From Opitutia bacterium UBA6410 (GTDB taxonomy: Bacteria; Verrucomicrobiota; Verrucomicrobiia; Opitutales; Intestinicryptomonadaceae), in assembly GCA_002437405.1 (NCBI GenBank), contig DJPO01000027.1, positions 1-6,347 on the forward strand: 6,347 nucleotides of DNA. Direction: 5' to 3'. This document shows positions 1 to 5,973 of this stretch, one piece after another (the first letter of the stretch is position 1; each line of letters opens with the position of its first letter). The notes below the pieces were generated by a model. It made no database searches. It was not told the DNA's origin and was given only the letters and a program-made list of their open reading frames with translations. Made by a program: the position numbers and the translations under genes.

Positions 1-11
1 AAAATCAGCGC

Positions 12-34
12 GCAAAATTGCGGGGCAATTTTGC
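12..34. repeat. Perfect short-loop inverted repeat just past xerC (terminator or palindromic repeat)
   Basis: Two 10-nt arms, GCAAAATTGC (12-21) and GCAATTTTGC (25-34), are perfect reverse complements separated by a GGG loop. The element starts 8 nt beyond the xerC stop codon, at the 3' end of the minus-strand operon. Because the arms carry A4 and T4 runs, the transcript on either strand would form a stem ending near U residues, so it could act as a weak, possibly bidirectional, terminator. No long U-tract follows on the minus strand, where the next T run is TTTT at 1-4. It resembles the hairpin at 6319-6339, which favours a dispersed palindromic element. The structure itself is certain; its role is inferred. 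Confidence 0.6.
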
Positions 35-41
35 TCACTAT

Positions 42-953
42 TTACACTTCGGCGCGCGGGTGGGCTTGGCGGTATGCTTTCGATATGTTCTTCAGGCTCA
101 GATGGGTGTATATCTGTGTCGTCGATAAACTTGCGTGCCCCATCATCTCCTGCACCGCCCTCAAGTCCGCGTCCGCGTTTATCAAATGCGTCGCAAATCC
201 GTGTCTTAGCTTGTGCGGCGTTATCGACATCGGTAGCCCCGCCATTTGCAGATACACTTTCAGCTCTTTTTGAATCAGCCGCGGATATATCGGCTTGCCT
301 TTCGCCGTTCTTAAAATCTCGGCGTCCATTTCGTTCGGCGAATTCCCTTCGCGCCGCCATCTTTCGAGCAACTCGCCTGCCCTTTTCCCGTAGGGGCAAA
401 GACGCGTCTTTCCGCCTTTGCCCAATATCGTCGCAACGTTCCTTTTGGCGTCTATATTTTTCCATTTCATTGTGCATAGCTCGCTGATTCGCAAGCCTGC
501 GCCGTACAGGAGCTCCAGCGCAAGGCTGTCGCGCAATGCCCTGAATTCGTCGATTTTTCCAGCCTTTGCGAGCATTTCGGGCATCTCCAAAAGGCTGACT
601 GTCTGCTTTTCGTTCAGACACACGGGCAAATCGCGCCTCAGCTTCGGCAGCGATACGAGCTCGAACGGGTCGCGCTCGGCGGTATGCGTTTGAATCAAAA
701 ATTTGTAGAACGAACGCACCGCCGAAATTTTGTTGCGCACCGTCGGCGGCTTGAAATTCGACGCCAGCTCCGCGACGTACATTCTGGCTATGCGTTTGTC
801 GGCGTGCAGGTAGTCGCCGTCCGAAAATTCGTTTTGCCCGAGCCACGCAATCCACTCGCGCAGGGACTGCCCGTAGTTGCGGAGGGTGTACTTCGAGTAT
901 CTGCGTTGCTCGCCTATTCTTATCAAAAACGCCTGTACGTTTTCGTCGTCCAT
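42..953 (-). CDS. xerC: Tyrosine recombinase, XerC/XerD type
   Basis: A 303-aa site-specific recombinase that, by family, works with a second Xer protein at the dif site to resolve chromosome dimers at division. The N-terminal SAM-like core-binding domain spans about residues 5-90 (SKYTLRNYGQSLREW is typical). The catalytic domain spans about 110-295. All six active-site positions are visible: R155 (GLRISEL), a lysine in the GKGGKTR beta-hairpin (about 179-182), H247 and R250 in PHKLRH, H273 in MGHASLSTTQ, and nucleophile Y282 in IYTH. E. coli XerC is 298 aa, so length fits. The ATG lies 3 nt after the prepilin peptidase TAA with no good Shine-Dalgarno, which suggests translational reinitiation. 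No phage or transposon genes are nearby, so a housekeeping Xer is more likely than an integrase. XerC versus XerD cannot be settled from this sequence alone. Confidence 0.9.
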   Translation of the reverse strand: MDDENVQAFLIRIGEQRRYSKYTLRNYGQSLREWIAWLGQNEFSDGDYLHADKRIARMYVAELASNFKPPTVRNKISAVRSFYKFLIQTHTAERDPFELVSLPKLRRDLPVCLNEKQTVSLLEMPEMLAKAGKIDEFRALRDSLALELLYGAGLRISELCTMKWKNIDAKRNVATILGKGGKTRLCPYGKRAGELLERWRREGNSPNEMDAEILRTAKGKPIYPRLIQKELKVYLQMAGLPMSITPHKLRHGFATHLINADADLRAVQEMMGHASLSTTQIYTHLSLKNISKAYRQAHPRAEV

Positions 954-956
954 TTT

Positions 957-1907
957 TTATGCGAAAAGCAATGCTCCCACGGCGTCGAAATATGCGCAGA
1001 CCCAGTCGGAGAAAAACATATAATACAGAAGCCCGCCGAGCGCGAGCCACGGACCGTAGGGGATTGCGTCGGGCGCAAATTCTTCGCCGCCGTCTTCGTC
1101 GCCCTCGCCCTCTTTATTCCCGCTCCTCTTTTTGCCTTTGCCGCTTTTGCGCGGCTCGGATTTTTTCGAAAACAATATCTTTATCGCGCAAAGCGGCAGC
1201 ATCACGATCGCCCCTATGAGCGACCCCGCGAATATCGCAAACAGCGCGCCCTGCCAGCCGCAAAACGCGCCTATCGCGCCTATCAGGATTACGTCGCCCT
1301 CGCCCATCGCCTCGCGGCGGAAGACGACCTCGCCCCCGAGTCTCACCCAGTAGAGCAAGCCCGAGCCAACTGCAATCCCGCAGACCGCCGAAGTCGCCGA
1401 CGCAACCGCCGACGCGAGGAACGGCGCGCCCTCGATTTCCGCCGAGTGCAGTTGCGGAATCAAAACCGAAAGCGCAACGCCCGCCGCCGTTCCGCCCACT
1501 GTCGCAAAATCGGGAAGCGTCATCGTGTCGATGTCCACGAACGCGCAGAAAATCATAAGCGCGGCGAAGAGCATACCCGCAAACGCAACGGCGGGTTCGT
1601 GCGCCACGAACATTCGGCAGAAAACCGCGGCCGTGAGGATTTCAACGAGCGGGTAGCGGAACGAAATTCTGCGCCCGCAGCAGCGCGCCCTGCCGCGCAG
1701 GAGAAACCAGCCGAGAATCGGGATATTGTCGTACCACGCAATCGGCTTGCCGCAGGCGCAGTGCGACGGCGGCGACACTATCGACTTGCCCGCGGGAATC
1801 CTGTAAATGCAGACGTTCAGAAAGCTGCCGACACACGCGCCGAAGAGAAAGACGACGGTCGGGAAAAAATAGGGGAAGGCTTGGTTTATTTCGGCGAGCG
1901 AACTCAT
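957..1907 (-). CDS. pilD: Prepilin peptidase (type IV leader peptidase, A24 family) with N-terminal methylase/zinc domain
   Basis: A 316-aa inner-membrane aspartyl protease that cleaves, and in this family N-methylates, type IV pilin or type II secretion pseudopilin precursors. The N-terminal domain has the FGACVGSFLNVCIYRIP signature (about 22-38), a cysteine-bearing cytoplasmic loop (50-78) and the YDNIPILGW and RISFRYPLVE motifs. The two catalytic aspartates are D125 (FVDID) and D205 (GEGD). About seven to eight hydrophobic segments follow the family pattern, ending in PYGPWLALGG (284-293). Oddities: the cysteines are spaced CxC and CC instead of two CxxC pairs; the residue after GDV is I where family members usually have K; and a charged low-complexity loop (about 248-277) precedes the last membrane segment. 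The ATG overlaps the aroE stop (ATGA) and has GAGGGA 6 nt upstream. The frame stays open to 2222, but that part is antisense-like arginine-rich sequence inside aroE. No pilin genes are in the window, so the substrate is unknown. Confidence 0.92.
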   Translation of the reverse strand: MSSLAEINQAFPYFFPTVVFLFGACVGSFLNVCIYRIPAGKSIVSPPSHCACGKPIAWYDNIPILGWFLLRGRARCCGRRISFRYPLVEILTAAVFCRMFVAHEPAVAFAGMLFAALMIFCAFVDIDTMTLPDFATVGGTAAGVALSVLIPQLHSAEIEGAPFLASAVASATSAVCGIAVGSGLLYWVRLGGEVVFRREAMGEGDVILIGAIGAFCGWQGALFAIFAGSLIGAIVMLPLCAIKILFSKKSEPRKSGKGKKRSGNKEGEGDEDGGEEFAPDAIPYGPWLALGGLLYYMFFSDWVCAYFDAVGALLFA

Positions 1908-2809
1908 TGTGCGTCCCTCAATGTTTGAAGCATAAGTTCCCCGAGCAGCGGCTTGCCCGTCCAAATCGAAAGCGATTTCGCGCCCTGCCACGCGAGCATC
2001 GGCAGTCCGTCGCACGCGCGCATTCCGCGACCGCGCGCCGCCGCGACCGACGCCGTTATCCGCCCCTTTGCGTAGGGCATATCGAAAAACACGCCGTCCG
2101 TCGGGAACATCGAAAAGTCTATGCACGCTCCGTCGCCCTCTTTTAATCCGAGCGACGTTGCGTTGACGATGACGGGCGCGTCGGGGGAGTCGAAAACTTC
2201 GCCGAGCCTGTGGGTCGAGCACTCGTAGCCTGCGCCGCGCAAATCGTCGGCGAGTTTTTCGAGCCTTTCGGCTGAGCGGTTTACCAAAGCAAGAGACGCG
2301 CAGCCGTGCGCCGACAGCGCGAAAGCCGCCGCCCGCGCCGCGCCGCCCGCGCCGATTATCACGACGTTCGCGCCCGCGACTTTCCGCCCGAGCGATGTTT
2401 CGATTGCCGTAATCAGCCCGAATCCGTCGGTATTAAAACCCTTCCAGCCGCTCGGAGTTTTCAGCAGCGTATTGCACGCACCCGTTTTGGCGGCGGGCGG
2501 GTCGAAGTCGCGTATGATTTTCATCACGACTTCCTTGTGGGGGATAGTCAGATTGATTCCGCAAAAGTTTTTTTCGTAGAGGGCGTCGAGCGCGTCGGCG
2601 AGATTTTCGGGGTCGACTTCAAACGCAAAATATTTCGAGCCGCGATAGCCGCCGTCGGTTTTTGCGATTTCCGCCAAAGCCGCGTTTTGCATAACGGGGC
2701 TTAGGGAATGGGCGATGGGCTTGCCGAATACCGCGAAATACGGCGGTTCGGAATTTGCGCCGCGCGCGCGGAATTCGCCGCTTTGCAAGTCGCCGACCGA
2801 AAGAATCAT
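1904..2809 (-). CDS. aroE: Shikimate dehydrogenase (NADP+)
   Basis: A 301-aa cytosolic enzyme reducing 3-dehydroshikimate to shikimate with NADPH, in aromatic amino-acid and chorismate biosynthesis. The substrate domain shows the AVFGKPIAHSLSP motif (26-38; S35 and S37 bind shikimate), NLTIPHK with catalytic K92, GACNT (N113) and FNTDG with catalytic D128. The nucleotide domain has the glycine loop GAGGAARA (153-160) and NRS (177-179), the latter typical of the NADP phosphate-binding region. The C-terminal part carries FFDMPYAKG (242-249) and DGLPMLAWQGA (267-277). About 23 residues precede the conserved core, more than the few seen in E. coli AroE. The ATG is nevertheless supported by GGGGGAG 8 nt upstream and by a 4-nt ATGA overlap with yggS. 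An upstream in-frame ATG at 2971 would lie deep inside yggS and is rejected. No other shikimate-pathway gene is adjacent. Confidence 0.95.
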   Translation of the reverse strand: MILSVGDLQSGEFRARGANSEPPYFAVFGKPIAHSLSPVMQNAALAEIAKTDGGYRGSKYFAFEVDPENLADALDALYEKNFCGINLTIPHKEVVMKIIRDFDPPAAKTGACNTLLKTPSGWKGFNTDGFGLITAIETSLGRKVAGANVVIIGAGGAARAAAFALSAHGCASLALVNRSAERLEKLADDLRGAGYECSTHRLGEVFDSPDAPVIVNATSLGLKEGDGACIDFSMFPTDGVFFDMPYAKGRITASVAAARGRGMRACDGLPMLAWQGAKSLSIWTGKPLLGELMLQTLRDAQ

Positions 2810-3501
2810 TGCTCGCGCTCCCCCAATAGAAATGTTCCGACCCTTATCATTGTCGAGCCCGCCTCCACGGCGCACTCCAAGTCGCCGCTCATTCCCATCG
2901 AAAGTTCGGGGAGCGGGCGGGAGAAATCCTTTTGGAGTTTGTCGCGCAAATCGCGCAGGTTCGCAAAGCACTTCGCCGCAGCCGCCAGCGTGGAGTCTAT
3001 CGGCGCGATTGTCATCAGCCCCTCGACTCGCACGTTTTGCAGCCCGAACGCGTATTCGGCAAGCTCGGGCGCGAGCTCCAAATCCGCGCCGAATTTCGCG
3101 GGGTCGTTGCCCGCGTTGACCTGTAGCAGAACGCGCATGGTCTTGCCGAGTTCGCGCGCGTGGGTGTCGATTTTATCGAGCAGCTTTTTGCTGTCCGCGC
3201 TCTGGATTCTGTCGAAAATTTTTACGGCGTGCCCCGCCTTATTCGACTGCAAGTGCCCTATCAGCTCCCACGATATTCCGAAATCCGCCTTGGCGATTTT
3301 GTCCGCCGCCTCCTGAACGCGGTTTTCGCCGACCGCCGCGAAACCGTATTTATGCGCGTATCGGACGGCGTCGAGCGGGTGGAATTTTGTCACGGGCAGG
3401 ATTTTTATTTCCGCCGCGTCGCGCCCGCACGCTTGCGCCGCCTTGGCGACGCGCTCTTTCAGCCGCGCGCAGTTGTCGGCAAACTGTTCGTAGGAAATCA
3501 T
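2806..3501 (-). CDS. yggS: YggS/PLPBP family pyridoxal-phosphate homeostasis protein
   Basis: A 231-aa single-domain PLP-binding protein with the alanine-racemase-type TIM-barrel fold. The family has no established catalytic activity and is known to buffer free PLP and affect amino-acid and keto-acid pools. The PLP lysine is K39 in LPVTKFHP. Other family motifs are VGENRVQEA (58-66), WELIGHLQSNKA (78-89), and LSMGMSGDLECAVEAGSTMIR (200-220), which binds the PLP phosphate, followed by VGTFLLGER. Length matches E. coli YggS (234 aa). The chosen ATG overlaps the aminotransferase stop (ATGA) with a modest AAGG 7 nt upstream. An in-frame ATG at 3555 would add 18 residues with no family similarity. 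Sitting directly after a PLP-dependent aminotransferase makes a cofactor-supply role locally sensible, though yggS occurs in many contexts. Confidence 0.95.
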   Translation of the reverse strand: MISYEQFADNCARLKERVAKAAQACGRDAAEIKILPVTKFHPLDAVRYAHKYGFAAVGENRVQEAADKIAKADFGISWELIGHLQSNKAGHAVKIFDRIQSADSKKLLDKIDTHARELGKTMRVLLQVNAGNDPAKFGADLELAPELAEYAFGLQNVRVEGLMTIAPIDSTLAAAAKCFANLRDLRDKLQKDFSRPLPELSMGMSGDLECAVEAGSTMIRVGTFLLGEREQ

Positions 3502-4898
3502 TTTTGAGCCTTGTTTGCCGCGCTCGCCGCGATGAGCCTCTTGCCGAATTTCCAAAGCGCGCCAGTGGGATTTGACGCCTCGGAAAGGACTTGGTCGAAC
3601 GCGTTTACGAATCTGTCGATTTCCGCTTCGGTCGTGGTGAACGGCGGGAGGATTTTCACGGCGTGGACTTCGTGGCTGGTGACCTGCGTGATAATCCTGT
3701 GTTTATCCATAAGAGCCGTCACGACCATCTGGGTGAAGAGCGATTTATCCGCCGCGTTCAGAGCCTTCCACGTCGCCTTTTGCAGCAGTCCCTTGGGTTC
3801 TTGGAACTCGATTGCAATCATCATTCCCAGCCCGCGGACTTCCTTGATATAGGAGTGCTTTGCCTTGAGGGCGTCGAGCCGCTCGAGCAGGATTTTTCCC
3901 ATCTTCGCGCAATTTTCGACCATTCCCTCCTTTTCGATTACGTCGATTGACGCCAATCCGCAGACCATCGCGAGATTGTTTCTGCCGAATGTAGTCGAGT
4001 GGATTACGCAGCGGTCGAGCGACGAAAAGGTGCTCTGGTGGATTTCGCGGGTGGTGATAAACGCCGCGCACGGAACGTATCCGCCGCTGAGGGCTTTCGC
4101 GACGGTTATGATGTCGGGGTCGAGCCCCCAGTGCTGGAATGCAAACCACTTGCCCGTGCGACCCAAGCCCGTCTGGACTTCGTCCATAATAAAGAGTGCG
4201 CCGTATTTGTGGCAGAGTTCCTGCGCTTTCGGGAAGAAGTCGGGCGATGGAATGTAGACGCCGTGCCCCTCGACGGGTTCGGCGATGAATGCGGCAACGT
4301 CGCCCTGCTTGAGCCTGTTCTCCAAGTCTTCGAGGTCGTTGAACTTAATGCATTCCGCCCCAGGGAGGAAAGGCCCGTAGCCCGCCTGAAAATGCGGCGT
4401 TACCGTCAGCGAGAGCGTCCCGTAGGTCAGCCCGTGATACCCGCCGTCCATCGAAAGTATGCGCGTCTTTTTAGTGTGCGCCCGCGCGAATTTTATCGCC
4501 CCCTCGTTCGCCTCCGTGCCCGAATTGCAGAAGAAGCACGCAGTCAGCCTGTTGTTCAGAAGTTTGACGAGCCGCTCGGCGAGCAATCCGCTAAGCAGCG
4601 CGCAATCCAGCTGCACCATATTGGGCAAATCCATATCCACGGCGTCCTTGATTGCCTTGGCTATCACGGGGTGGTTGCGCCCCATTCCGAAAACGCCGTA
4701 TCCTGTGATGAAGTCCAGATAGTCGTTGCCGTCGGCGTCGTAGAGGTACGCGCCTTTCGCGCGGGCGTAGCACTTGTCGAAGCCGATTGTCTTGAGCACG
4801 GTCGAAAGCGTGCGGTTTACGTATTTGTCGTGAAGTTGGTAGTTCTCGCCGCGGCGGGATTCGATTAGCTCTTTGATGTCAAAATCTTTCATTGCCAT
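3498..4898 (-). CDS. Class III (fold type I) PLP-dependent aminotransferase, ornithine/acetylornithine/HpnO-like
   Basis: A 466-aa cytosolic enzyme that should transfer an amino group from an omega-amino or aldehyde-partner substrate to a keto acid. Family landmarks are present: YLYDADGNDYLDF (51-63), the phosphate-contacting SGTEAN (126-131), GGYHG with aromatic/His residues stacking near PLP (152-156), D239 in FIMDEVQTG (pyridine nitrogen), Schiff-base K268 in TVAKALSGG, and STTFGRN (301-307). The NYQLHDKYVN opening and GYGVFGMGRNHP resemble, from memory, the family that includes the hopanoid-pathway aminotransferase HpnO as well as ArgD, RocD and putrescine aminotransferases. No hopanoid, arginine or polyamine genes are nearby, so substrate is not assigned and no symbol is given. 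First gene of the minus-strand operon. Either ATG at 4898 or at 4892 could start it; a weak GAGA lies upstream of the first. Confidence 0.9.
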   Translation of the reverse strand: MAMKDFDIKELIESRRGENYQLHDKYVNRTLSTVLKTIGFDKCYARAKGAYLYDADGNDYLDFITGYGVFGMGRNHPVIAKAIKDAVDMDLPNMVQLDCALLSGLLAERLVKLLNNRLTACFFCNSGTEANEGAIKFARAHTKKTRILSMDGGYHGLTYGTLSLTVTPHFQAGYGPFLPGAECIKFNDLEDLENRLKQGDVAAFIAEPVEGHGVYIPSPDFFPKAQELCHKYGALFIMDEVQTGLGRTGKWFAFQHWGLDPDIITVAKALSGGYVPCAAFITTREIHQSTFSSLDRCVIHSTTFGRNNLAMVCGLASIDVIEKEGMVENCAKMGKILLERLDALKAKHSYIKEVRGLGMMIAIEFQEPKGLLQKATWKALNAADKSLFTQMVVTALMDKHRIITQVTSHEVHAVKILPPFTTTEAEIDRFVNAFDQVLSEASNPTGALWKFGKRLIAASAANKAQK

Positions 4899-4962
4899 AT
4901 AAAAATTTCATCTCTAAATTTACGCGCAAAAAAAAATACTTCAACCCAAAATCGGAAAATAA
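4899..4962. promoter_or_regulatory. Divergent intergenic promoter region
   Basis: This 64-bp AT-rich gap separates the divergently transcribed aminotransferase operon and lgt, so it must hold promoters for both unless transcription enters from outside. For the minus strand the best candidate is -35 TTGAAG (4939-4944) and -10 TAAATT (4917-4922), spaced 16 bp. Each matches the sigma-70 consensus at 4 of 6 positions, and the resulting leader would be very short. For the plus strand only an AATACT-like -10 (4935-4940) is visible, without a good -35. A run of nine A residues (4928-4936) lies in the middle and may bend the DNA. The region is certain; the individual boxes are guesses. Confidence 0.4.
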
Positions 4963-5790
4963 TTGAACTCCCCAACCCGCTATATTGTGGACTTCGACCC
5001 CTTCGCGGTCAGATTCCCCGAATCGTTTTTTCTCGACGGCATACGCTGGTACGGACTCGCGTACCTCGCGGGATTCGTCATCGCGTATATGCTGCTGAAC
5101 CTCTACTCGTCGCGCGGACGCAGCCCGCTGACGAAGGACGACAACGCCTCATACATAACCTACCTGCTCTTCGGCGTGATTGTCGGCGGCAGGCTCGGGT
5201 ATATGTTGATGTACGACTTCGCCAACTTCTGCGCCAATCCGCTGACGCTCTTTTATATATGGAAAGGCGGAATGGCAAGCCACGGCGGATTCGTCGGGGT
5301 TGTGCTCGCCACGGTGTTTTTCGCAAGAAGCCGAAAGGTGTCGTTTTGGACGCTATCGGATATGATTGTAACGGTTTGCACCCCAGGGATTTTCCTCGGG
5401 CGAATCGCGAATTTCGTAAACGGCGAACTTTGGGGTAAAATCTCCGAAGTTCCATGGGCGATGATTTTCCCGCGCTCCTCGCCGCTTGGAACGCCGCTTT
5501 CGGAAATCGCGCCGCGCCACCCGTCGCAGCTGTACGAAGCCTTTGCCGAGGGACTTTTTCTGTTTCTGTTCCTGCAATACAGATTCTGGCGCGGGAATCT
5601 GCCGAAAGGGCGGGTGTCGGGCGAATTTCTGGTTTTGTACGCGATTGTCAGGATAGTCTGCGAAATTTTCCGCGAGCCCGATTTCGGGGTAGCCCCGATA
5701 TTGGGGCTAAGCCGCGGAACTTTTTATTCGGCGATATGCCTCTTGGCTGGGATAGGGATTATAATCTTTTCGGAGCGCAAAAATAAATAG
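4963..5790 (+). CDS. lgt: Phosphatidylglycerol--prolipoprotein diacylglyceryl transferase
   Basis: A 275-aa inner-membrane enzyme that transfers diacylglycerol from phosphatidylglycerol to the lipobox cysteine of prolipoproteins, the first step of lipoprotein maturation. Family landmarks: RWYGLAYLAGF (28-38, with the Tyr equivalent to the essential one in E. coli), VGGRLGYMLMYD (74-85), GGMASHGG with H107 (102-109), the Lgt signature GRIANFVNGELWG (146-158), PRHPSQLYE (184-192) and the EIFREPD arginine R237. About seven hydrophobic segments are present. The signature has Ala where many homologues have the second Gly (GRxGNF); this is a tolerated variant. The start is TTG: codon 4960-4962 is an in-frame TAA, so nothing longer is possible. 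GGA lies 6 nt upstream. The only internal alternative before the conserved region is GTG at 4987. Length is slightly below E. coli Lgt (291 aa). The lipoprotein pathway partners lspA and lnt are not in the window. Confidence 0.96.
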   Translation: MNSPTRYIVDFDPFAVRFPESFFLDGIRWYGLAYLAGFVIAYMLLNLYSSRGRSPLTKDDNASYITYLLFGVIVGGRLGYMLMYDFANFCANPLTLFYIWKGGMASHGGFVGVVLATVFFARSRKVSFWTLSDMIVTVCTPGIFLGRIANFVNGELWGKISEVPWAMIFPRSSPLGTPLSEIAPRHPSQLYEAFAEGLFLFLFLQYRFWRGNLPKGRVSGEFLVLYAIVRIVCEIFREPDFGVAPILGLSRGTFYSAICLLAGIGIIIFSERKNK

Positions 5791-5937
5791 CACACAAACG
5801 CGTTTTGGGCTGTCTAAACTTGCGGTAAGACGCGCGTCGCACGGCAACGTGCGCGGCGGCTTTATTATCGCAAGATATTCAAAAAAAAATCCTTCCGACG
5901 CCAAAATTTTCTTGACGAGGTAAGGGAAAGGGGCAAA
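5791..5937. other. lgt-ptsH intergenic region
   Basis: This 147-bp gap is long for genes in one operon, so ptsH probably has its own promoter. Visible elements are a GNRA-loop hairpin (5838-5853), a TATTAT sequence (5863-5868, 5 of 6 to a -10 box but with no -35 at the right distance), an A9 tract (5881-5889), a lone TTGACG (5912-5917) with no -10 at 16-18 bp, and a purine-rich block (5922-5933) that would serve as a ribosome site for an ATG at 5938. I see no complete promoter that I can defend. Confidence 0.5.
5838..5853 (+). terminator. GNRA-tetraloop hairpin downstream of lgt, possible terminator
   Basis: CGCACG (5838-5843) pairs perfectly with CGTGCG (5848-5853) across a GCAA tetraloop, a stable GNRA type. 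Two more pairs form if T5837 is bulged. It begins 47 nt after the lgt stop and is followed, after a short GC-rich spacer, by TTTATTAT (5861-5868), a poor U-tract. It could be a weak intrinsic terminator for lgt or a structured element in a ptsH leader. The pairing is seen directly; function is inferred. Confidence 0.35.
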
Positions 5938-5961
5938 ATGCGTGTTTTTAATTATTCAAAT

Positions 5962-5967
5962 AGAGGG
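5962..5967 (+). promoter_or_regulatory. Ribosome binding site that decides the ptsH start
   Basis: AGAGGG lies 6 nt before the ATG at 5974, an ideal Shine-Dalgarno position. It supports the shorter HPr of normal family length over the in-frame ATG at 5938, although that codon also has AAGGG and AGGGG upstream (5922-5933). Confidence 0.65.
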
Positions 5968-5973
5968 CTAATT

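Noticed and set aside
42..953. The tyrosine recombinase as an integrase marking a mobile element
   Set aside because: It has standard Xer length and motifs, sits inside a housekeeping operon, and there is no attachment-site duplication, tRNA, phage or cargo gene in the window.
684..1928. Long plus-strand open frame (414 codons) antisense to xerC and the prepilin peptidase
   Set aside because: Arginine-rich, motif-free product typical of the antisense of GC-rich genes. The minus strand here encodes two clear families with intact catalytic residues.
1908..2222. N-terminal extension of the prepilin peptidase to an ATG at 2222
   Set aside because: The extra 105 residues are Arg-rich and lie wholly inside aroE. 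The ATG at 1907 has GAGGGA 6 nt upstream and starts just before the first membrane segment.
2810..2971. N-terminal extension of AroE to an ATG at 2971
   Set aside because: It would overlap yggS by over 160 bases and adds 54 residues not found in AroE. The ATG at 2809 has a strong ribosome site.
2708..3316. Plus-strand open frame (202 codons) antisense to aroE and yggS
   Set aside because: Low-complexity Ser/Arg/Ala composition with no family resemblance; shadow of two confident genes.
3502..3555. N-terminal extension of YggS to an ATG at 3555
   Set aside because: Adds 18 charged residues absent from the family. The ATG at 3501 gives the standard length and the ATGA overlap.
3999..4868. Plus-strand open frame (289 codons) antisense to the aminotransferase
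   Set aside because: No recognisable domain, no ribosome site of note, and fully covered by a well-supported minus-strand gene.
4882..4911. Tiny minus-strand ORF (10 codons from an ATG at 4911) overlapping the aminotransferase start
   Set aside because: No ribosome site and no leader-peptide signature such as repeated regulatory codons; chance expected in AT-rich sequence.
5912..5917. TTGACG as the -35 box of a ptsH promoter
   Set aside because: The -10 position at 16-18 bp reads AAAATG or similar, a poor match, and would place the start of transcription after the first ATG. Kept only as a note.
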